This document shows positions 21,987-33,254 of a stretch of DNA of 64,000 bases, in pieces. Numbering within the stretch: the first letter of the stretch is position 1; the number at the start of each line of letters is the position of its first letter. The position numbers and the translations under genes were made by a program. The stretch covers positions 1 through 64,000 of the forward strand of contig BROG01000905.1 in the NCBI GenBank assembly GCA_030159075.1. The letters run 5' to 3'. The notes below the pieces were generated by a model, which saw nothing but the letters and a program-made list of their open reading frames with translations, ran no database searches and had not been told where the DNA came from. The DNA is from Atrina japonica (Eukaryota; Mollusca; Bivalvia; Pterioida; Pinnidae).

Positions 21987-23293
21987 GAGTGCACTGTCAC
22001 TAATAAGGAGGGTATGGAAGATCTGTGCCGGGTGCAGGGGTGGCCTATCCCCAACCAGTTCAGCCTGACACCGCTGAACTCCCCGGCCTGTCTCCTACAT
22101 TGGAGATGCCTTACCGTGTTAGCCGAGCAATTGTCCAAGGCTACCTTGGACAAACTGAGGGCAATGATATTGTCGAGAAAGAATTAGACAAAATGTTAAA
22201 AACGACATAATTGAACCTAGTTCTAGTCCACAGTCTTCTCCACTTTTGCATGTAGTAAAGAAAGATGGATATGTAAGTTTTTGTGTGGATTTCAGACGCT
22301 TGAATTCTTTTACTAGAAAGGATGCATATCCACTTCCTAAAATAGATGAATCTTTAGATACTCTATCAGGTGCATCATGGTTCTAAACTTTAGACTTAGC
22401 TAGTTGATTCTGGCAATGTCAAATGCTTTCTCTACACACAAGGGTCTCTATCAGTTCAAAGTACTTCCTTTTGGGCTATGCAATGCCCCTGCATCATTAG
22501 AAAGGCTAATGGAATTAAGAGGTCTTGTTTGGGAAAGATGTCTTTGCTACATAGATGGACGTAGTTGTTTTCGGGAATAATTTTGAATCTCTGCTCTCGA
22601 GAATTTGAAGAATGGTACTCAATAGGTTTAGGAAAACTAATTTAAAGCTTAAACCTTCCAAGTGTCTTCTATTCCAGAACTGGAAAGGCACGGGGTCCGC
22701 CCGTCAATCGGCGACAGGTCTTTTACTCTAACGTAATTCCTAGGCCTCCCAATGAACATATGGGTCGGACATCCTCTGTGGACAGCCCAAAGAAAAGGTT
22801 CGTTCCCTCACAGGGAGGGACAGCAGGCGCTCGGCCGTCAGGTAACGTACAGAAAGTAGCACCCCCTGGTCAACCACCACTGCTAGGGCACCTCCTTCCC
22901 AGTGACCAGCCATCAGTCTGCCCTTTGGCACTGGCCTAAGGAAGGTGGTGCTTTCCCATAGTGGGAGTGACAAGCAACCAACGGGCCCAGGGGCTCGTAA
23001 GAGAGGAGCACCTCAGGGCTCTTCCCTGACAGACCCCAAGCGCTCCACGAGTAACAGGAAGTATGGCAAGGTGTGTGTTATATCCGGTTGCGATAAAGTC
23101 ACTACATTGCCCAGGCTCCATCTGGTGGGACGTACACATCCCTGCCCTCTTCGACCAGAATGCCCCCTTAACCGACGCCCTATCAAGGACGCGGTATTCT
23201 TGCCTGGTTTCGATGACCAAGTGCCTCCTAGGTCCAAGAGCCGCTCTACAGGACCTTATGTCCTACATCGATGGGCACCAGTACATCAGTTCT
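21987..23293 (+). pseudogene. Array unit 2
   Basis: The catalytic site is frameshifted by an extra G (ACATAGATGGACG at about 22549). Confidence 0.8.
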
Positions 23294-24600
23294 GAGTGCA
23301 CTGTCACTAATAAGGAGGGTATGGAAGATCTGTGCCGGGTGCAGGGGTGGCATACCCCCAACCAGTTCAGCCTGACACCGCTGAACTCCCTGGCCTGTCT
23401 CCTACATTGGAGATGCCTCACCGTGTTAGCCGAGCAATTGTCCAAGGCTACCTTAGACGAACTGAGGACAATGATATTGTCGAGAAAGAATTAGACAAAA
23501 TGTTAAAAACGACATAATTGAACCTAGTTCTAGTCCATGGTCTTCTCCACTTTTGCTTGTAGTAAAGAAAGATGGATCTATTAAGTTTTTGTGTGGATTT
23601 CAGACGCTTGAATTCTTTTACTAGAAAGGATGCATATCCACTTCCTAAAATAGCAATCTTTAGATACTCTATCAGGTGCATCATGGTTCTAAACTTTAGA
23701 CTTAGCTAGTGGATTCTGGCAATGTCAAATGCTTTCTCTACACACAAGGGTCTCTATCAGTCCAAAGTACTTCCTTTTGGGCTATGCGATGCCCCTGCAT
23801 CATTTGAAAGGCTAATGGAATTAGTATTAAGAGGTCTTGTTTGGGAAAGATGTCTTTGCTACATAGATGACGTAGTTGTTTTCGGGAATAATTTTGAATC
23901 TGCTCTCGAGAATTTGAGAATGGTACTCAATAGGTTTAGGAAAACTAATTTAAAGCTTAAACCTTCCAAGTGTCTTCTATTCCAGAACTGGAAAGGCACG
24001 GGGTCCTCCCGTCAATCGGCGACAGGTCTTTTACTCTAACGTAATTCCTAGGCCTCCCAATGAACCTATGGGTCGGACATCCTCTGTGGACAGCCCAAAG
24101 AAAAGGTTCGTTCCCTCACAGGGAGGGACAGCAGGCGCTCGGCCGTCAGGTACCGTACAGAAAGTAGCACCCCCTGGTCATCCACCACTGCTAGGGCACC
24201 TCCTTCCCAGTGACCAGCCATCAGTCTGCCCTTTGGCACTGGCCTAAGGAAGGTGGTGCTTTCCCATAGTGGGAGTGACAAGCAACCAACGGGCCCAGGG
24301 GCTCGTAAGAGAGGAGCACCTCAGGGCTCTTCCCTGACAGACCCCAAGCGCTCCACGAGTAACAGGAAGTATGGCAAGGTGTGTGTTATATCCGGTTGCG
24401 ATAAAGTCACTACATTGCCCAGGCTCCATCTGGTGGACGTACACATCCCTGCCATCTTCGACCAGAATGCCCCCTTAACCGACGCCCTATCAAGGACGCG
24501 GTATTCTTGCCTGGTTTCGATGACCAAGTGCCTCCTAGGTCCAAGAGCCGCTCTACAGGACCTTATGTCCTACATCGATGGGCACCAGTACATCAGTTCT
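23294..24600 (+). pseudogene. Array unit 3
   Basis: Longest intact RT palm stretch of the early units: open 23722-24039 with Y-I-D-D at 23860-23871. The fingers segment is out of frame with it (TAA in GGTTCTAAACTTTAG). Confidence 0.8.
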
Positions 24601-25863
24601 GAGTGCACACTAATAAGGAGGGTATGGAAGATCTGTGCCGGGTGCAGGGGGTGGGCATACCCCCAACCAGTTCAGCCTGACACCGCTGAACTCATACATT
24701 GGAGATGCCTCACCGTGTTAGCCGAGCAATTGTCCAAGCTACCTTGGACGAACTGAGGACAATGAAGAAAGAATTAGACAAAATGTTAAAAACGACATAA
24801 TTGAACCTAGTTCTAGTCCATGGTCTTCTCCACTTTTGCTTGTAGTAAAGAAAGATGGATCTATTAAGTTTTTGTGTGGATTTCAGACGCTTGAATTCTT
24901 TTACTAGAAAGGATGCATATCCACTTCCTAAAATAGATGAATCTTTAGATACTCTATCAGGTGCATCATGGTTCTAAACTTTAGACTTAGCTAGTGGATT
25001 CTGGCAATGTCAAATGCTTTCTCTACACACAAGGGTCTCTATCAGTTCAAAGTACTTCCTTTTGGGCTATGCAATGCCCCTGCATCATTAGAAAGGCTAA
25101 TGGAATTAGTATTAAGAGGTCTTGTTTGGGAAAGATGTCTTTGCTACATAGATGACGTAGTTGTTTTCGGGATGAATCTGCTCTCGAGAATTTGAGAATG
25201 GTACTCAATAGGTTTAGGAAAACTAATTTAAAGCTTAAACCTTCCAAGTGTCTTCTATTCCAGAACTGGAAAGGCACGGGGTCCTCCCGTCAATCGGCGA
25301 CAGGTCTTTTGTAATTCTAGGCCTCCCAATGAACCTATGGGTCGGACATCTCTGTGGACAGCCCAAAGAAAAGGTTCGTTCCCTCACAGGGAGGGACAGC
25401 AGGCGCTCGGCCGTCAGGTACCGTACAGAAAGTAGCACCCCCTGGTCATCCACCACTTCTAGGGCACCTCCTTCCCACAGACCAGCCATCAGTCTGCCCT
25501 CTGTCACTGGCCTAAGGAAGGTGGTGCTTTCCCATAGTGGGAGTGACAAGCAAGCAACGGGCCCAGGGGCTCGTAAGAGAGGAGCACCTCAGGGCTCTTC
25601 CCTGACAGACCAGAAGCGCTCCACGAATAACAGGAAGTATGGCAAGGTGTGTGTTATATCCGGTTGCGATAAAGTCACTACATTGCCCAGGCTCCATCTG
25701 GTGGACGTACACATCCCTGCCATCTTTGACTGCCGCCTTAACCGACGCCCTATCAAGGACGCGGTATTCTTGCCTGGTTTCGATGACCAAGTGCCTCCTA
25801 GGTCCTAGAGCCACTCTACAGGACCTTATGACCTACATCGATGGGCACCAGTACATCAGTTCT
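24601..25863 (+). pseudogene. Array unit 4
   Basis: Begins with a deleted form of the marker (GAGTGCACACTAATAAG). Y-I-D-D at 25145-25156, followed by a deletion (TTCGGGATGAATCTG) that shifts the frame. Confidence 0.8.
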
Positions 25864-27109
25864 GCACTGTCACTAATAAGGAGGGTATGGCAGAACTCCT
25901 CTGCCTGTCTCCTACATTGGAGATGCCTCACCGTGTTAGCCAAGCAATTGTCCAAGGCTACCTTGGACGAACTGAGGGCAATGATATTGTCGAGAAAGAA
26001 TTAGACAAAATGTTAAAAACGACATAATTGAACCTAGTTCTAGTCCATGGTCTTCTCCACTTTTGCTTGTAGTAAAGAAAGATGGATCTATAATTTTTTG
26101 TGTGGATTTCAGACGCTTGAATTCTTTTACTAGAAAGGATGAATATCCACTTCCTAAAATAGATGAATCTTTAGATACTCTATCAGGTGCATCATGGTTC
26201 TAAACTTTAGACTTAGCTAGTGGATTCTGGCAATGTCAAATGCTTTCTCTACACACAAGGGTCTCTATCAGTTCAAAGTACTTCCTTTTGGGCTATGCAA
26301 TGCCCCTGCATCATTTGAAAGGCTAATGGAATTAGTATTAAGAGGTCTTGTTTGGGAAAGATGTCTTTGCTACATAGATGACGTAGTTATTTTCGGGAAT
26401 AATTTTGAATCTGCTCTCGAGAATTTGAGAATGGTACTCAATAGGTTTAGGAAAACTAATTTAAAGCTTAAACCTCTCAAGTCTCTTCTATTCCAGAACT
26501 GGAAAGGCATGGGGTCCTCCCGTGAATCGGCGACAGGTCTTGTACTCCAACGTAATTCCTAGGCCTCCCAATAAACCTATGGGTCGGACATCCTCTGTGG
26601 ACAGACCAAAGAAAAGATTCGTTCCCTCACAGGGAGGGACAGCAGGCGCTGGGCTGTCAGGTACCGTACAGAAAGTAGCACCCCCTGGTCAACCACCACT
26701 GCTAGGGCACCTCCTTCCCAGAGACCAGCCATCAGTCTGCCCTCTGTCACTGGCCAAAGGAAGGTGGTGCTTTCCCATAATGGGAGTGGCAAGCAACCAA
26801 CGGGCTCAGGGGCTCGTAAGAGAGGAGCATCTCAGGTCTTCCCTGACAGACCCCAAGCGCCCCAGGAATAACAGGAAGTATGGCAAGGTGTATGTTACAT
26901 CCGGATGCGATAAAGTCACTACATTCCCCAGGCTCCATCTGGTGGACGTACACATCCCTGCCATCTTCGACCAGAATGCCCCCTTAACCGACACCCTATC
27001 AAGGACGCGGTATTTTTGCCTGGTTTCGATGACCAAGTGCCTTCTAGGTCCTTGAGCCACTCTACAGGACCTTATGTCCTACATCGATGGGCACCAGTAT
27101 ATCAGTTCT
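25864..27109 (+). pseudogene. Array unit 5
   Basis: Shortened at its start (about 45 bp missing around 25890). Y-I-D-D at 26371-26382 in an open stretch 26233-26562. Confidence 0.8.
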
Positions 27110-27288
27110 GAGTGCACTGTCACCAATAATGAGGGTATGGAAGATCTGTGCCGGGTACAGGGGTGGCCTATCCCCAAGCAGTTCAGCCTGACACCGCTGA
27201 ACTCCCCGGCCTGTCTCCTACATTGGAGATGACTCACCTTGTTGGCCGAACAATTGTCCAAGGCTACCTTGGACGAACTGAGGGCAAT
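27110..27288 (+). pseudogene. Array unit 6, partial
   Basis: Matches the other units only up to GAACTGAGGGCAATG, then passes into unique sequence. This marks the array's right edge. Confidence 0.8.
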
Positions 27289-27466
27289 GTTTGCAGGAGC
27301 TATTCCGCAAAGTCCCTCTACCAAGCCGGCAGCTGTGCCCCTAGCTGTGCAAGCGGACCAAGAAGTGGTGCCGCTATTCAACAGCCACTTCCATCTGGAT
27401 AGACTGCGCTCTAAGATGAACTGCAATCTGCCAGTTTATCCAGGTTGGTGCAGGCCCTCCCCATGA
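27289..27466 (+). pseudogene. Non-array element sequence with an H-x-H-x-D motif
   Basis: The open reading 27239-27466 leaves the array at 27289 and contains F-N-S-H-F-H-L-D-R-L. This resembles the metal-binding N-terminal H-x-H-x-D of TatD-type amidohydrolases, and TatD-like modules occur, as I recall, in some mollusc retroelement proteins. Only the motif supports it; it may equally be chance in decayed pol. Confidence 0.25.
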
Positions 27467-27489
27467 GGGTGCCTGTGGGTTTCCCAACC

Positions 27490-28275
27490 AAAACTCGTAC
27501 TACCCCTATAGACCGCAATCAGATGGTTTAGTAGAACGTTTTAATCAAACATTGCAGCGAATGCTATCTATGTTCGTAAATGAAAATAGAAATGACTGTG
27601 ATGATCATCTTCCTTATGTTCTTATGGCTTATTGAGCATCAGTTTAGGATAGTACTAAATATTATAAACATAATACCAAAGTTAAAATGCTCAAGACGAT
27701 ATCGTTTCTGTCAATTACACTTCATCAGTTGAGCTCCAATTTGAAAAGTATATGTATTTTCTAAAGACAAAGTGGTATCATATAAGGCCAAATAATATCT
27801 CTATAGCCGAAATCCGTCTAAGAGTAACCACTGTATAAAAAAATGACTATCTTAGCTTTAGACAATTTTCGAATTTAAATAGTGTTAACAGTGTCAAATA
27901 TTACTTTAGTATAAGATGAACAGCTGGTACTAAATGTATCCCTAATTCTTTGATGTTAGGCAGAAAAATTTCTTGTCCACTTGATCTAATTGTAGGATTT
28001 GCCTCCTGAAAGAGAAAATATAGACATTAAATGTCAAGTTGAATACTTCGAGTGGTTAAAAGAAACAATGAATAGAGCCTTTGAAAGAGTACATGAAAAT
28101 CTAAGTCATGCTGCTGTAAGACAAAAGAAATATTATGATAGGGGATTAAAAGTAAGAGTGTTTGAAAGAGGAAATCTTATTTGGAGATGGTATCCTCCAT
28201 TGGCCAACGTAAAACTAGGTTTAGGTTGGACAGGTCCTTACAAGGTCATAGACAAATTATCGGAGTGTAGAAATT
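27490..28275 (+). pseudogene. Ty3/gypsy integrase, split by a MITE
   Basis: 27500-27640 reads P-x-Q-S-D-G-L-V-E-R-F-N-Q-T-L, the end of the DDE catalytic core with its Glu, then H-L-P-Y-V-L-M-A-Y. The MITE lies at 27661-27926. Immediately after it the same protein resumes (P-N-S-L-M-L-G-R-K, about 27942-27970). It ends in the 27999-28280 frame with K-K-Y-Y-D, V-F-E-R-G-N-L-I-W and L-G-W-T-G-P-Y-K-V, the C-terminal GPY/F domain that helps the integrase bind DNA. Stops occur at 27634 and just before 27999. Element order is gag, RT (array), integrase, as in Ty3/gypsy. Confidence 0.85.
27661..27926 (+). mobile_element. 266-bp MITE-like element, inserted in integrase
   Basis: Flanked by the 9-bp duplication GTACTAAAT (27652-27660, 27927-27935). 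Starts ATTATAAACATAATACCAAA and ends TAGTATAAGATGAACAGCTG. Weak inverted similarity of the ends (TAATACCAAAGTTA / TTACTTTAGTATAA). Same family as 62822-63100, 63657-63950 and 5693-5875. No coding capacity. Confidence 0.85.
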
Positions 28276-28410
28276 TCTGATATGTCGGAGATTAATAATA
28301 CATCTGTATCTTCTGACCAATCCTTATTCTTTGAGCCAGCTGTCGAAACACCCAAAAAGACTAGGTTTGGACGGTCTGTTCGCCCTCCAGTTCCGTATTC
28401 GCCTGATTGA
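28276..28410 (+). pseudogene. C-terminal tail of the gypsy polyprotein
   Basis: In a shifted frame: Ser/Thr-rich residues ending with R-F-G-R-S-V-R-P-P-V-P-Y-S-P-D and a TGA at 28408. Arg/Pro-rich endings of this kind are common in gypsy polyproteins. Confidence 0.5.
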
Positions 28411-28917
28411 ACCTGGGTGTACCTGAAATCATTGTAAATAAATAATTATTTTCATACGTCCACTAAAGAATAAGAAATGTATAACTTGCTAAGTGAATAG
28501 ATCATATCATTAAAACAAAGAACATATGTCTAATTTAATTTGAATTATGTAGAAACTTTAAGGGTAATTATGGAGAGTGATGAGAGCGATTCAGTGCTTA
28601 AGATTCACAGAATCCCGTAGTCACTTACCCTAGATTTATTTGACAAGATTTTTTCTCATAATAATAACATTGCAATAGAACATTAAGTTTGCTGTTAACA
28701 AGTAATTGGTGTAGCACTGAATGGTAGTTATGGGGAGAGAGACGAGAGTGTTTCCGTACATAGATTTATGGAATCCCGAGTCTAATCTCCTAGAATTTTA
28801 TCTGCCTAGCTCTTCTACACTGCTTCCTGAAAAATAAATAAAATTCCATTAATATTATAAATGATAGCAACTGCTAAATAACTTTAACATTTTCCTTATA
28901 AACATATAATCATTACA
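28411..28917. other. No gene; faint internal duplication
   Basis: About 28570-28640 and 28738-28805 share a pattern (GAGAG.GA.GAGAG.., AATCCCG.AGTC, CCTAGA.TTTAT), suggesting an old ~165-bp tandem duplication. Confidence 0.4.
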
Positions 28918-28992
28918 TTGATGTTTGACATGAATTTTCATTTACCTTTGTTATTCAATTTTTATTTCTTCCATATATTTATATATTCTATA

Positions 28993-29445
28993 ATGGCAGA
29001 GATTCTTGAATTACATCCCAATCCTAATGAGTATTGTTTGGATGACGATATCATAGAAAGTAACTTGATATTTGGTGAAAATGGTATGGCGTGTCCAGTT
29101 CCTTCCTGTGGAAATTTTATATTTAGAAAATATGCTGGATTAATCAGGCATTGGAAAAAGATGTATGTTGCATCTATCCAGTTGTTTTCCTGTCCTAAAT
29201 GTGTCAAAGTTGATACTACAAGATACAGGGTGACCTCACATCTCAGTAGACATCATAATCTAGAAGGAGACCAGTTGAAAGAAGCCAGACACAAGATCCA
29301 CCCCGTTGTAAAGATCAACCGCAAATTCGTAGATCCTGGATCAGTGAAACTCCCGAAGTCTACTTCACCTTCACAGATCACCTTGAATCCTGATGGATTT
29401 ATGGAGTATGACGAGGCTTTAAGTTTCTACGATCTGCCATTGTGA
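28993..29445 (+). CDS. Small two-finger zinc protein, unassigned
   Basis: The 150-residue frame from ATG 28993 (an upstream hydrophobic, T-rich extension from 28918 is unlikely to be coding). It has a C-x4-C ... R-H pattern at about residues 33-53, then C-P-K-C ... S-H-L-S-R-H-H at about 65-86. The second is a complete C2H2-type finger; the first lacks its last His in the normal position (Tyr instead). A basic stretch follows, then an acidic tail. No introns needed. Such single-exon finger ORFs occur both as host genes and in mobile elements; neighbours here are a dead gypsy element and LINE pieces. Role unknown, probably nucleic-acid binding. Confidence 0.45.
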   Translation: MAEILELHPNPNEYCLDDDIIESNLIFGENGMACPVPSCGNFIFRKYAGLIRHWKKMYVASIQLFSCPKCVKVDTTRYRVTSHLSRHHNLEGDQLKEARHKIHPVVKINRKFVDPGSVKLPKSTSPSQITLNPDGFMEYDEALSFYDLPL

Positions 29446-29734
29446 ATTTTCACGACTGTGACGTATGTGTGAAACTTTTATTTGTGTTTCAAGATCTGGA
29501 AGATACAGATCAACAACAAATGTAATTTAAATTTACGTGCAGATGCATGTCCATATATGTTTAATGTTAATCATCTTAATTTTCATCTGTATTTACATTT
29601 TATATAGAGCCTATTCATTAATTTACGTGTGAATCTGTACGGTTTTTTGTCAATATTGAATAAGCAGTGTTCAATTGTGAAAATAGTTCTAAGTGAAATT
29701 TCTATAACTATGCAAATCTAAGATTTTTTTAGTT

Positions 29735-29935
29735 TGTTTGTTTGTTTTTGTTTAACGCCACGTCGACAGGGGATGCTTACTCCTCCATGGCACCTGATCC
29801 CACCTCAAATTTTTGAATATAAACCAATATTTTTAAGATATTATAAAATGATGTCACCAGCAACATTATTAAAAACACTATTTAGATCTGTCTCGGAGTA
29901 ATACTTCTCGTGAACAGGTTTAAAATATGTTTGTT
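29735..29935 (-). mobile_element. LINE 3' fragments and DR1 piece
   Basis: 29735-29763 is the LINE tail (GTTTGTTTGTTTTTGTTTAA, minus sense), 29764-29806 is a DR1 fragment, and 29806-29925 repeats, with about 10-15% difference by eye, the sequence at 30118-30240 that encodes the LINE C-terminus. So a second truncated LINE copy lies just 3' of the first. Confidence 0.7.
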
Positions 29936-30116
29936 TGTTTGTTTGTTTTTGTTTAACGCCACTTTCAACGATATCGCAGTTATATCGTGGCGATTCGTGT
30001 AAAATTAATTATCTAAGTAAAAACATAGTAAGTCTATTCTCTTTAAAACTTTTGAAACTAAACACTTGGTAAAAGACAAACAAGTTTGTGAATTAATAAA
30101 ATATTAATCAGATATT
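29936..30116 (-). mobile_element. 3' UTR and CAAA tail of the LINE
   Basis: Minus-strand 3' end: CACGATATAACTGCGATATC, then GGCGTTAAACAAAAACAAAC with CAAA repeats. Related tails occur at 45599-45660 and in SINE family 1. Confidence 0.65.
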
Positions 30117-30622
30117 TCAAATTTTGGAATACAATCCAATATCTTTAAGATACTCTAAAATGATGTCGCCAGCGACGTTATTAAAAACACTATTTAAATC
30201 TGTCTCGGAGTAATATTTCTCACGAACAGATTTAAAATCTGTACATTCAGTTAAAATGTGTTTAATTGAGAGTCTTGAGCCACACGGTATACATTCCGGT
30301 GGCTCTTCTTTCAATAATAAATATTTATGTGTAAGGTTACTGTGACCAATACGAAGTCTGGTCAGAGTAACCTCGTTTTTTCTATTACTAGTGCACACTG
30401 GTGGTTTATTGGAAAATTTGTCATTTATCTCATGTAAATTTATTTTCAATTTGTAGATCCCAATGCTGTTGAAACATTGCAGTCACATAATCTGCAATAG
30501 ATGGTTTAAGATCTGTGTAGGGTATTTTATTTTCAGACTGTAAATTTTTCTTTACTAATTTAGCAACTTCATCAGCTTTTGTATTTCCCTTTATGCCGAT
30601 ATGGCTAGGAAAGATTTTTTTA
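30117..30622 (-). pseudogene. LINE ORF2 C-terminus: RNase H end and zinc-finger tail
   Basis: Minus strand. About 30447-30622 reads P-S-H-I-G-I-K-G-N-T-K-A-D-E-V-A-K, the last catalytic block of RNase H. The frame shifts near 30447, and 30117-30449 continues T-R-L-R-I-G-H-S-x-L-T-H with C-I-P-C ... H-I-L-T-E-C, a C-x2-C..H..C zinc element typical of the C-terminus of I/Jockey-group LINEs with RNase H. Reverse transcriptase and endonuclease are missing: a 5'-truncated copy. Confidence 0.8.
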
Positions 30623-31325
30623 GATCTACAGACATATTAAGTATAAAATCTATATATTAATAAGTTATAGCATAAATCTTACCGTCATTGTTTATTCTTG
30701 TCGATAAATTCCGGCACTTTTGTTTGTAATTTACCTCTTTCAGACGTGGGGAATGACAGATGCCTTGCCTCGTGGTAGTGTATTGCCACACACTCACTTG
30801 TAGTTTACGTTTCAGTTATATCATTCGTACACATTGTCATAAAGACTTTGTTATTTTACACATGCATTACTGATATATAATACTTACGGATGTGATTAAA
30901 TCCATATATGTATTACAGGTGCTAATTTATATAGTTTCCGCGTGTTATTTTTTCACTTGTAATTTGCGCCATTTTAGGTGTAAACTGTTATCTATCGCTA
31001 TTGTTGATTGGCTAGAGATGTTTACCGTCTTTCATTTTTATTGGATAAACGATTTCCATAGACTGAGCAGTATAAATAATCCGTGCGCTACCTTTAATGC
31101 GAGTCTTGTGAAAGATTTACATCTGGCAAGTCCACTTCTTTTATCTTTGCACGTTTTGGCATGTTTTTATAGATACTAAAAGCTCAGGCTCAATCAGTTG
31201 AAACAGGATAAATTGTTAACGGGTTTTTAGGCTAAGTATAGGTCAAAGTATTTCAGTTATAAAGACTAGGTTTAGTTGCTTATAAAAGTAGGTAGTTTTA
31301 CACGTATTTACGGGTCCGTTATTCC
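30623..31325. other. No gene; left flank of retroelement 2
   Basis: The frame 30892-31179 is hydrophobic and lacks motifs. 31314-31323 (GGGTCCGTTA) is a near reverse complement of the palindrome arm at the right end of retroelement 2. Confidence 0.4.
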
Positions 31326-32029
31326 CTTGTGTCAGGATGAAATTATTATTAAAAAAATAATAATTAGTTTTACAACTAAAACTCATGGTAATATTTTAAT
31401 TACTTGAGTTATTTTGGACATAAATAATAATAATAAAGTGTCATTCAGTCTATTTGTCGAAATAGCGGAAAAATGAGTTTAGATATTGATTCATCAGAAT
31501 TAAGTATGAAAATATCTTAATTATAGAATAGATCGTTAGAATGTTTGACTTTCATTTCTTTTTTTCCCATGATGTGTTTGTTTGGGAATTTGTTGTATTA
31601 CTTATCTCAAATGCCATTTCCTTCTTTTAGGGGGTAAATGTTTATTTAGTAAATTGTTGAGACACACAGACAGTGTCATTTTCGAGACTTGAGAAATTCT
31701 TCAATGTCGAGGATATGCTGGCTATTGGAGTTTCCATTAGGCAGTGTTATAATCCCATTATGTAGGGATTAATGAACTTCCCTAGTAGATAATCTTTTAG
31801 TGTCCCCTTATGTACAGGTAAATACCTGAGTTTGGGCTGATCACGTGTGAAAAAAAGTGATAGCCTTTTCACGTCTTTGAAAATTAATACGCTATGTAGT
31901 TTTCATTGAACTTGGAAATAGCATCCGCGGTTACTTGCGGAAATTGGCAATTTCATTGGCTAGGAGTTAAGGATTTTAGGAAAAAAAATAGTTACCCCGC
32001 ACAATCCAAAGTGCGCGTCTGTTCTGGTC

Positions 32030-32097
32030 ATTCCTATGCTGACCAGAAATAAATACAGACGTTAATTTTAATTCAATCTTCCTTGAATTATTTACAG
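32030..32097 (+). promoter_or_regulatory. LTR-internal repeat copy 1 with splice donor
   Basis: 68 bp ending GAATTATTTACAG followed by GTAAAT (donor-like). Identical in all visible positions to 33055-33122. Contains CCAGAAATAAATACAG, usable as a TATA-like or polyadenylation element. Confidence 0.5.
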
Positions 32098-33122
32098 GTA
32101 AATATTTGTTTTCCATTTATTTTGGGGGTAACTTTAATCTGAAATTTTCATAAAGTTTGAAGTTAATCTTATTTGAATTAAATGAAGTCAAAGTAGCGTT
32201 TGATGTGCAATTTTCATTAAAGGATTTATATGTTCCTTTTTTTTTATTTTTCCAAGTTTGCATCTTTACGGTACTTACGAAATAATTGTATATGTCGGGG
32301 ACAAACATTATTTCTACAGGTATTTCGTGTCGATTTATCAAATCTTTGTGTTATTTTTAGTAATTTTCAGTGTTTTGATAGATGCTAATAGTTAAATTTT
32401 GTTTTTCTTATCATTGTTCATTTGGTTGTTATAAAATTTACCTTCCTCAAATACTTATTAAATGAGGGCCATTTCACAATTAAGACTATTTAATTTCGGG
32501 CTCGGAATGCTACTGATAGATTTAAATAAGACAATTTTTTAGCGATTGCGAACCGCCACTTATGTATTTTGTTAGTCTTCGACTAACCAACACTATGGTG
32601 ATTTTAGATCTGCAGGTCTTGTAAGCATTTTAGAATAATTTCTAATTGTTCCTGTTTATTTGTAGTAATTTCCAATGGCCTAGATCTTTGTTGAGAACTT
32701 ATTCTTTAGATTTTATAGTTGGATTTAGTTTGATTCAGTTCTCAGTTAATTTTGCTGAAGTATAATGCATAGGGTTGTGTTAGGGAATTTATATCTTTTT
32801 TTATGAGTAGTTTAGATTTAATATTTGTAGTCTTTCAGTTAAGATATTCTTAATCACTTATGCAGACATTTATTTTTGGCTAAATCCGTAGGCTAAGTAT
32901 CCTATGTGCATACTTAGACATGCTTATTAAGTTAAGCATTGTGTTAATAATGTTTCATTCAGTGTCTTGATTTATAATTGTATTACTGAGTTGTATGTAG
33001 GGTAATATCCCTCACATACTTATTGTATACGCATTTGATTTGTACATGTAATCAATTCCTATGCTGACCAGAAATAAATACAGACGTTAATTTTAATTCA
33101 ATCTTCCTTGAATTATTTACAG
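32098..33122 (+). other. Intron-like segment within A1
   Basis: 1025 nt from GTAAAT to CTTGAATTATTTACAG; removal would leave one copy of the 68-bp repeat joined to AGTACTGCAACC. In A2 the donor region (CAGGTAAATATTTG) is deleted at 37920. Confidence 0.45.
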
Positions 33123-33212
33123 AGTACTGCAACCAACAGCGCCAGCTATTTTGTTGCTGCTCAAAGAAGTGTCTGACGATTTAGATTTGAAAAGTTCGTC
33201 GATTTCTTTTAT

Positions 33213-33230
33213 TGGTGGAGAATCCGGGTA
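33213..33230 (+). other. Primer-binding-site-like sequence
   Basis: TGGTGGAGAATCCGGGTA directly after A1. Its complement would end in TCTCCACCA, as a tRNA 3' end would. The first nine bases recur in retroelement 1 at 9519. Confidence 0.5.
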
Positions 33231-33254
33231 CTTACTACAATATACTGATAGTTT

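Larger units (their letters stand above)
20704..27288 (+). repeat. Tandem array of a chimeric gypsy RT-containing unit (5 full + 1 partial)
   Basis: The marker GAGTGCACTGTCACTAATAA begins units at 20704, 21987, 23294, 24601 (indel form), 25864 (indel form) and 27110, spaced 1246-1307 bp. Each unit has a block that leads into V-E-K-E-L-D-K-M-L-K, an RT fingers/palm segment with Y-I-D-D, and then, abruptly after K-C-L-L-F-Q, a different reading (Pro/Gln/Arg-rich, then a C-D-K-V-T block) before the next unit. Thumb, connection and RNase H are absent from every unit. Copies differ by scattered substitutions and small indels. Array formed after the chimera arose. Confidence 0.9.
31330..33212 (+). 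repeat. Long direct repeat A1 (5' LTR-like)
   Basis: Matches 37146-39070. CCAAT-type box in inverse form (ATTGG, about 31956) precedes the internal 68-bp repeat. Ends TCGATTTCTTTTATT next to TGGTGGAG. Minus-strand and plus-strand frames inside it (32117-32341; 37984-38175 in A2) are not considered genes. Confidence 0.85.

Noticed and set aside
31314..31329. Left end of retroelement 2 as a degraded palindrome (GGGTCCGTTATTCCCTTG)
   Set aside because: The half-arm similarity is only about ten bases, and the CTTG duplication places the boundary at 31330; kept as an alternative, not as the call.
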